A DNA stretch of 64,000 nt from Labyrinthula sp. Ha (Eukaryota; Sar; Bigyra; Labyrinthulida; Labyrinthulaceae): assembly GCA_015227615.1 (NCBI GenBank), contig JAALGZ010000008.1, forward strand, positions 558,001-622,000. Reading direction: 5' to 3'. Below, piece by piece: positions 56,595-64,000 of the stretch. Below the pieces are notes generated by a model that did no database searches, was not told the DNA's origin, and worked only from the letters and a program-made list of their open reading frames with translations. Both the position numbers and the translations under genes were made by a program. How positions within the stretch are numbered: the stretch's first letter is position 1; every line of letters begins with the position of its first letter.

Positions 56595-59500
56595 TATTGG
56601 TAAATTTCATGGTAATGTCATATTGGATGAACTCAAAGAGCTTGTTTGACAACTCTGCTTTCGTTTGCTTGAAGCCATTGTTCAACTTGACTTTTTAAAA
56701 GTTTTAACAGATAAAAATATTATTATTCTTTTCATATCTTTTAAAATATTCAAATTGATGCTATGGTTGATTTTTTTTATTAAGTAAAATTCATTGAAAG
56801 CCCGAAGTTTTGAAAAGACTAGGATATAAACTCGAGAAATGTAGAGAAAATTTCTTGCAATAATTGTAGAATATGTGGAAGAATATTTTAATTAAATTAA
56901 ATATATGTTATTTTTTCCAAGGTTGAATTATTATTTCGACCGTATTTTGGCAGTAAGAGATATAACTCCAGCAGCAATTACAACAAATAAACTTAGAGGG
57001 CAATGTACTTGCAGAGACTATAATGTTCTTAGTGGTAAGCTTAAAATATATTAAACCTGATTCAGATGTATTATAATACTATATTTTTTGGCGATTTGTA
57101 AAGGTATTTATCGAAAGTTTAGAATAAAAACTTTCAGGTAACAATACTTACAATTATTCATCAATTAGGTCGAAACCTATACTCTCCAAATTTAGGAATA
57201 ATTCAACATAATTTTTGATTTATTTATTTATTGCCTAGATTAATTATATAATAAGGAATTATAAATGTTTAAATATTATAAACTCTATTTCAATCTAGAA
57301 ATGAGATTTTATTGAAGAGAATTCCACCCAACTATTACAAGAACCAAGGACAGTTCGACAAACTATTCACAAACATGGCTTGCAGGTTAGATGAATGTAA
57401 AGGTATCTATGCGAATAACATAATTTAATACTATATAAACTTTCCATTCATATTTTATGTAATAGCTTGAGCCATACCATTGGGCTCTCTTAAAGTTAAA
57501 CAAGTTAAGTTTGAGGTTTTTACTATTTGTTTTGATCAAAAGTTTCGCAAATAAAAAAAAGGGATCTTAAGGATAACTGATAAAGCATAAGCGAGGAATA
57601 TGAGTTATACTATCTTTCTTGTTCTTCACCAAACTGCAAGAAAATAGTTCAAATATGCTTACAGCAAGCATTTATCAAGCCCATGAGAATAAAACTTCAG
57701 AGGTTGACATATAAAACCAATAAAACGGACTAGACAGATTTGAAGAAGATTTTTTTTATAAAAACACGTTGAAAGCATAGAGGAACTTTAGCACACGAGC
57801 TTAGATACAGTAATCGGCTACTACGAACACTTTAGAGTGGGTTTCTTAGAGTCCATAATAATATTATTGGCGCTTAAAAAACAGGCTAAGAAGGATTGTA
57901 AAAATGGTATTTGTAATGGTACTTTTTCATTTCTAAGTTTTCAGGTTGCAATTTACCATATTGTTTAATCCAAACTTTAAGCTTGATTCTGCTGCCTTGG
58001 TTAGGCCAGATGAATTACTTGATTTCATTTTTATGAGCTTTGAATCACCTAATCATTTTAATCTGCTCGATTGATATATTTTACTTCGTTATCTAGCTTA
58101 TATTCTAGCTGCGTTTGGAAAATTTTCCCTTCTTAGCCGAGTTACTATTTAAAGGTCAATTACCATGGTATGAAGTGGATAGGTATTTTTAGCATGGATG
58201 AATCTAAATGTGCTGCTTGAAATTCAACGTTGGTTTATTAGGTTCTATATGTTATTCAATATGTACTTCCTATTCTATTATTACCCAAGCTAAGTAAATT
58301 TACGCTATCTGCTGACGTAACTCGGTATCTTATGTCTGTTAAATAAAATATAATAACAGGGACTCGAAATGCTTTCGATAAATATAGTAAAGCTGCTTTA
58401 CATGCGTTCTCCCTTAGGATTGAATTTAGAAAATGGAGATGATCTTGAAAATCTGCGAGGCAAATCGTTGTATCTAATCAAGTTTACTCTTATACATATA
58501 CCATTAAGTAACAATCAATTGTTAAATATTAAAGCAATTATATTGTCATTTTTGCAGAGTATATTTTTCTTACAACAATGTAGAAAATTTCTTAAGACTT
58601 TTTTCAATACCACCAAAATGACGGCCTATGCTATGTGATTTTGGTTTTACTTTTCAGTAATAGATCTGTAAGCAAATGATGTATTGCTTGAATGAATCTT
58701 TACACTTATTTTTATCTTACTAAACCATTTTGCCTATCTGAAGGTTAATTATATATGTATTTCAACTTTTAACTTATTGAGTTTTCAAGCTTAAGATCGA
58801 TTATAAATATTATGTTTTGCCTTTTTTTATTATAATAGGCAACAAATGGTACTTATTATAAAACCATAAGGTAAATAAATATGTATCAGTGTTAATTCAA
58901 TAATGCCAATATCTTCTATAAATAGCTTTTGACATAATCACATGTCCAATAAAATGAATGACCATGTTAAGTACATAAGCAACATATTATATTCTTGCTA
59001 CTAGTATACGTATGTCTCCTAAGATTTTATAGCCAAATATCATATAAGCTGTGTCTCTACTTGAGCTAGAGAGAGCCAAAAACAAATCATATCGATAAAA
59101 TATTCAATCTGAAAAGGTGCTATAATCTAAATGGCTTTTTCAGACCAAATTAGTCTATCATAATCAATTGCACTGGGCTAAGAGATGGTAAAATTTTTCT
59201 GCTGGAGCTCAAAATCCTAGGAAATAAATTCCATAGCCTTAAAACAATTCGTTTTATTACTATATTATTAGTTCAATTCACTTTTGATATTGCCCATACA
59301 TATACATTGGACCAAGTTAAAAACCATACTTACGAGGCTTTAAACAGTGACCGGTCACCTGATAAATAACCTGACAACTTTATAACATATAATCTTTCAA
59401 TTAGTATTAAATATTTCGCTACCTTATACTTTCCAATCCAGAGATATATTATTAATTCAGATAAACGGGTTATTCTTGGCTTGTTTGTGGTTAAAAATCA

Positions 59501-62042
59501 GTTATATTAAGGGGACTAACTTCGCGGCCTTAAGACCAAAAAGTTCTTATGAAACATTTTCTTACAGCGAAGTCTGTTCAGCAAAATGTTCGTTAACTAC
59601 AATTTTTTAATTTGCATTCTAAGACAGTTTGAAATCAAAAACAATATTTATGCTATCATCCTGTTTACTTGAAATCGGTTAATACAAGATGATTTGGCTT
59701 AATCGTTAGGACCATAATGCAGAAAATAAGAATTTGCTTTTACATGTTCCAAATTTTCTATCTAATTCACAATGAACACTTGGAGAAATAAACTAAAGCT
59801 TTATGTCTCTCGTAGATCTACTCATTCCTAAAAGTTTACTTTTCTATAAAATCTACGAAACCGATTTTTGCATCTTTTTTATTCAGCCACCTCCAAATCA
59901 GCTCAAGTTTTCAGCCATTCATATTTAGTCAAGTTTCCTCATCGTTATCAATTAATCAACTCATTCTGGTTTACTTTCTCTTTGAGCCAAGAGAAAGTTT
60001 TCTCTCTTTAATATAATCTTGTTAAGAATAGTGTTTCTTAACCAATGATACTCATTCCAAGTGAGACACTCTTAAATTAAGAATATACCTTACTTTTCAT
60101 AGGAAGTTTTCTTTTCACTTGCGATATTATCATTTCCTAAGTAACTTTCCCGGTATGACTATAATATTCGATTTTTACTTTAATTATTAAAATACCCACA
60201 TATTTTGCAAATGCTAAGAAAATTTCTTTTGTCTCTAGGCAGAATTGAGGATTTGCTTTCTAATGGAGAGGAATCTGCACAGAGATGTCACTGATCTTGT
60301 TGATAATGAGTGTAGATAGAATGGCAGAGAATATTATCTCCGATTTACCTCTAAAAAATATTTGAAAAAAGACAAAATAAGCATAGTTGAGCTTTGATTT
60401 TATGATTGCCATCAAGAATCTTGTTTTCGTTTATTTGTTAGATACTATTCAGTACTTAATACGAGCCTTACACTTTCTCCAATTTCTCATTGAGCTTTTT
60501 TATATTGCAATAGAAGGCTGTGCTTTAGAACTGTTCCTCCAAATATGAAAATAGTTTTTGGTTTTATTATGTGTTATTTAAAAAACAACATTATTTTGTT
60601 ATATAAAATTATTTTATCTATAAAGTAAAGATGCACAGCGTTTAAGAAAACTATTAATATTATATTTTTCCATTGCGAAAACCAGGTTAGTTTCTATAAT
60701 CTTATTTATTCTACCATAAGCATAGTTCTACCAAGGAATACTACTTTCGCAAAAAGAGTTAAAATTAAATGATACGAGGTACATGGTCACTGACTTCGAT
60801 TTTACACAACGTTGTAATGAATATTTTCAAAGCAATGAAAAACTATTAATAGTGGATAAACTGGGAGCATTATTTTTTTGTGAAACATTTATCCGTGTTC
60901 ATTTTTTACTAGGAGTGGACTTCAACTCGTATTTGAGAGATATTTAGAGCAAAGTAGCTAATTTTTCATTGTTGAGTCCGATATAATTTTTCAATATAAT
61001 TACACACTGCCAATGACAACATTTATAAGTACACTTATTCTATATAAAAAATACCTATGAGCATGACTAGGTACTTAAATTACTAGTTTATTATATTCAA
61101 CTATGCCGAATAGAGATTGGTTGATTTATTCTATTATAACGAGAAAATATCAACAACATATCGCTTATTGCTTAGAGTTCTTAATGCGTCTCCAAGCAAG
61201 GCCACGCCTTTCTAGCATTCAAACAGCTCCTTTTGTTATTTAAACCAAGTTAAAGGAGAAAAATATTAATGAAGTAAATGGGAATTGGGAAATTAGAGGA
61301 ACATTGAACCTATGAAAATTATCTGGATGTTCTTGTATAATTACTTGCATCATAAACTGCGAGATTGTGCCAGATTGTCTCAGATAATTAGAGCCTCCCC
61401 GGATTTAATATAAATAAGTGAACCAAAAAGTTAAGCTATGAAGATACAAAGTAGTTTCATATACCCCCAGATCTCTAATATATTAAAAGTATAACTTTAT
61501 TATTTATCTTAGATAAAAGAATGTACTCTTGAACCCATTTTTCAAGCCCTGGTTCATAGTTTTGGTCTACAAAAACTCAAAACGTCGCATGCAAATTTCT
61601 ATCACATGCTGTGCGGGATTCTTAGTTTGAACCAAAACGTGTATAACCGGAACGAAAATACTCGTAAACTTTCCATAGTTCAAAAAGTGTCAGCTTGAAG
61701 ATAATAAAAATTTTCCTAAGGAAAACCCTTGGCCTAAGAATCAACTTTTGGCAAGAGAAACGAAGCCCAACTAAATTTTGACAAATTTAAATAGCAAGCT
61801 ATGCAGCTTAGGAATACTATAGTTAAGTTACTAAGCAACTGAACCCTAAACCAAAGATTTTAAGATCTTTTTTCGACATGGAAATGAAGAGTTAGTATTG
61901 TTGAATATCTTCTGTAATGTGCTTGATTCAAATACTGAAAACCTTAATTAGCATTTTATTTCATACGGATTGCATTTGTTTTGTCATAACCACAGAAAAT
62001 TTATCTATTGACAAATTTCTTCTGTTTTCAGTTATTCTTCTA
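56595..62042. other. 5.4-kb gene desert
   Basis: AT-rich sequence without a credible gene. An 89-codon ATG frame at 58369-58638 (plus) has the residue bias of random AT-rich DNA (Leu/Ile/Asn/Lys/Phe) and is not called. No repeat of length is recognised. Confidence 0.5.
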
Positions 62043-63060
62043 TTAATATAGGCTTAACCAATGATACATCTTAGCTATACGAATTCCGAAACAGACTAGA
62101 ACTCGACAATCCCGATAAATTATCATAAATTTTGTTGATTTCTCGATCATAGACTCTATCCCAATGCAAAAAGGCATATTATTCAGAAAGGTTAACAGGG
62201 TATATCCTTCAGGTTCCATTTCCTTCACTACGAGAATATTAATGTCAATTAATTTATCTTGATCTCTTTTCCTCAAACATGCAAGCTCAGTAATGGGTCT
62301 GCTTTTCCATTTTAACTAACTGTCTTTAATAATGCAAAATTTACTACCCTTAAACTTTTTAATTTACCGAGAACCTTATAGCCTTGTGGTGACAATTCCG
62401 TAGATATGGAACAAAGCAGGTTATAATATTTTTTAGCAAAAATAATGCCTTTAAAACCGAAGATGATGTTTAATTTCGTGAACACACACACACAATTCTT
62501 GCAGTATTGTTTGCCATTGGCATGATTGCAATAGCATCATACGATGTCTTCTTCACCGTGTAACATATTGAATCCAATGCCCTGTGAAGAATGGCTAGTT
62601 TTTTATCTTGATGAAAATTTGTAATTGGTTTCAACCTTAGCATGTGTGTTGTAAGTTTTTAACCGATCCCAAATGTTTCCGAAGAAAACGTAAGTGAGTT
62701 TCGCTCAGAGCTGAGTAGTTAAAACCCCTCCATCTTTTCTTCACAAGTCTCCCAAACAATGTGCATGCTTGGTCATCTACCATTTTCTTACTGTTCAGAT
62801 GCTGACATTATGAATTCGCGTAACCATACTCCAATCTTTGTCATGCTTCTTTTCTCTGAGAAATAGCTTTTTTAATCTTTGAAACAGCGCTCCCTACGTT
62901 TTCTTTTCTTATGTATCGGAGACGGTACTGCAGTTTTCTTACCACACTTAGTAGATAATTTTGTCTCTTGAAACTCTGAATCTTGTGGATTTAAGAAGTT
63001 CCAAAGCTTTTGTATCGAAACTTGAAAATGAAGACCTATATGGTGCTGAATATTACTCAA
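62043..63060 (-). pseudogene. possible decayed host gene with MABP-like motifs
   Basis: On the minus strand several open segments without ATG starts follow one another in different frames. Nearest the 3' end (62043-62320) is KSRPITELACLRKRD, then DINILVVKEMEPEGYTLL, and about 70 codons further upstream LSPQGYKVLGKL. The P-x-GY-x-(L/V) strand preceded by an I-T-D/E-(I/L) strand is the repeating pattern of MABP/Vps62-like beta-prism domains found in MVB12 and DENN proteins. An earlier segment, at 62872-63060, is basic (HKKRKRRER). No intron set connects the segments, so decay is likelier than a spliced gene. Low confidence in both the family and the gene status. Confidence 0.25.
62482..62494. 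repeat. (AC)n microsatellite
   Basis: A short uninterrupted AC run of about six units inside the decayed-gene region. Confidence 0.8.
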
Positions 63061-64000
63061 TGTGGCAGATACAATAGCAAACTGTAGCTACGAGACCTGC
63101 TCCGCACAAAGCCTCACACTGTAATCCGCTGTAAATCCTTTATAAGAAGGGGTTTGGAAAACTTACTATTTTCCGTTTCGAGTATAGAACTATTTTCAAA
63201 ATAAATTGCTATCCTAATGCAAGGATTAATCTTTGCCTAGGCATAACCAGGGTTGGAAACAACTCCATTTGTTTTCACCAAACATATATTTGCCAGAAAA
63301 GGATGATACTTTCTTAACACTAAAACTATTTGAATGCAAGCCGAGTTAAGTTTGCTCGGTGCTAGAGTATTAATAAACTTGTTCAACTTCCCTTTGTATC
63401 GTTACCCATGGCATTTTGATTTGCTATTGCTCTAATTCTTTCCAAATAGCTTTGGTATATAACTTCTATTGTTCATGCAAATTTTCTTTGTTTCATTTTC
63501 TAGTCTGTGGATCAGTGAAATACCTAGAAGAAGTTCATTATAGCCACATATCGTTGTTGATGGTATATGCTTCCATTTTTTTTCTTTATGTCTTATTATA
63601 TTAAAGCATTTTGAGCATTTTTCTTACTCTTTATTCCGATTCTATTTAGAGTATGTACGAGAGTTTCAAGGATTCATTAATTCAGGAATGGAAACTTTCT
63701 CCGCAATTCGAAAACTATACTTGGAGGTTTGAACAAAGAAGACATGAGCACTAGGCATGTGATTCAAAAGCTTAGACATATTACTAGTAATTGATTAGCA
63801 GTTCACGGATTTTTAAAACGCTGTGAAATAGCTCGCCTTAGCATTAGATTCTGGAGTAGCACTATACCGGAAGCTCCTGGTGAACACGACTTCGTATGGA
63901 AGCATCAAGGGTTATTAACCATTAAATATTTCCTTGTGACTCACAAAGCATGCCATTTGAAAAAGAGAAGCCTATTTTCTTGGAGTTAAACTAAGTCTAA
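63061..64000. other. intergenic sequence to the window end
   Basis: I see no gene, repeat or RNA here. A gene crossing the right edge cannot be excluded. Confidence 0.4.

Noticed and set aside
58369-58638. 89-codon ATG frame on the plus strand.
   Set aside because: Ile/Leu/Asn/Lys/Phe bias expected of AT-rich noise; no neighbouring gene signals.

Overview
The window looks like nuclear DNA of a unicellular eukaryote (protist). It is strongly AT-rich, uses the standard genetic code (TAA, TAG and TGA all end recognisable genes), and has spliceosomal GT-AG introns. Reading frames were rebuilt by hand across 14 introns in five genes. Eight of these introns are exactly 29 nt and the rest are 28 to 45 nt. 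Such tiny, length-uniform introns contrast with very long gene-free stretches (up to about 9 kb). The species cannot be named from the sequence; a possible mitochondrial presequence on a glycolytic enzyme would fit, but not prove, a stramenopile or rhizarian affinity.

Layout: a divergent pair at 0.5-3.2 kb (unknown protein / C-terminal dsRNA-binding-domain protein); RFC3 and a convergent, stop-overlapping JmjC/cupin-like hydroxylase at 9.3-11.7 kb; a cofactor-independent phosphoglycerate mutase (20.6-22.3 kb, 4 exons); a cluster at 25.9-30.1 kb (proline-rich protein, a decayed HOP2 gene, a small ORF, a UBA microprotein, a leucine-rich protein); an S6K-like AGC kinase facing a seven-transmembrane RGS receptor-like protein (34.5-37.6 kb); a tandem array of three related small membrane proteins followed upstream by a PH-like protein (42.3-46.5 kb); and a eukaryotic-type queuine tRNA-ribosyltransferase (55.3-56.6 kb). 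A decayed gene with MABP-like motifs may lie at 62.0-63.1 kb.

The deserts between these islands are not wholly featureless. Two dispersed repeat families each have an inverted pair of copies (about 4.9/20.0 kb and about 7.1/23.5 kb); the second contains a 72-bp block identical between otherwise diverged copies. A fossil of a Ty3/gypsy-like LTR retrotransposon lies on the minus strand around 13.7-15.7 kb, and a possible second fragment at 40.7 kb. I saw no convincing tRNA, rRNA or CRISPR.

Functionally the recognisable genes are housekeeping (clamp loading, glycolysis, tRNA queuosine modification) and signalling (AGC kinase, 7TM-RGS, PH-like). They form no single pathway. The most unusual items are the near-constant 29-nt introns, the three-gene membrane-protein array with a shared upstream motif, and the 72-bp invariant block.
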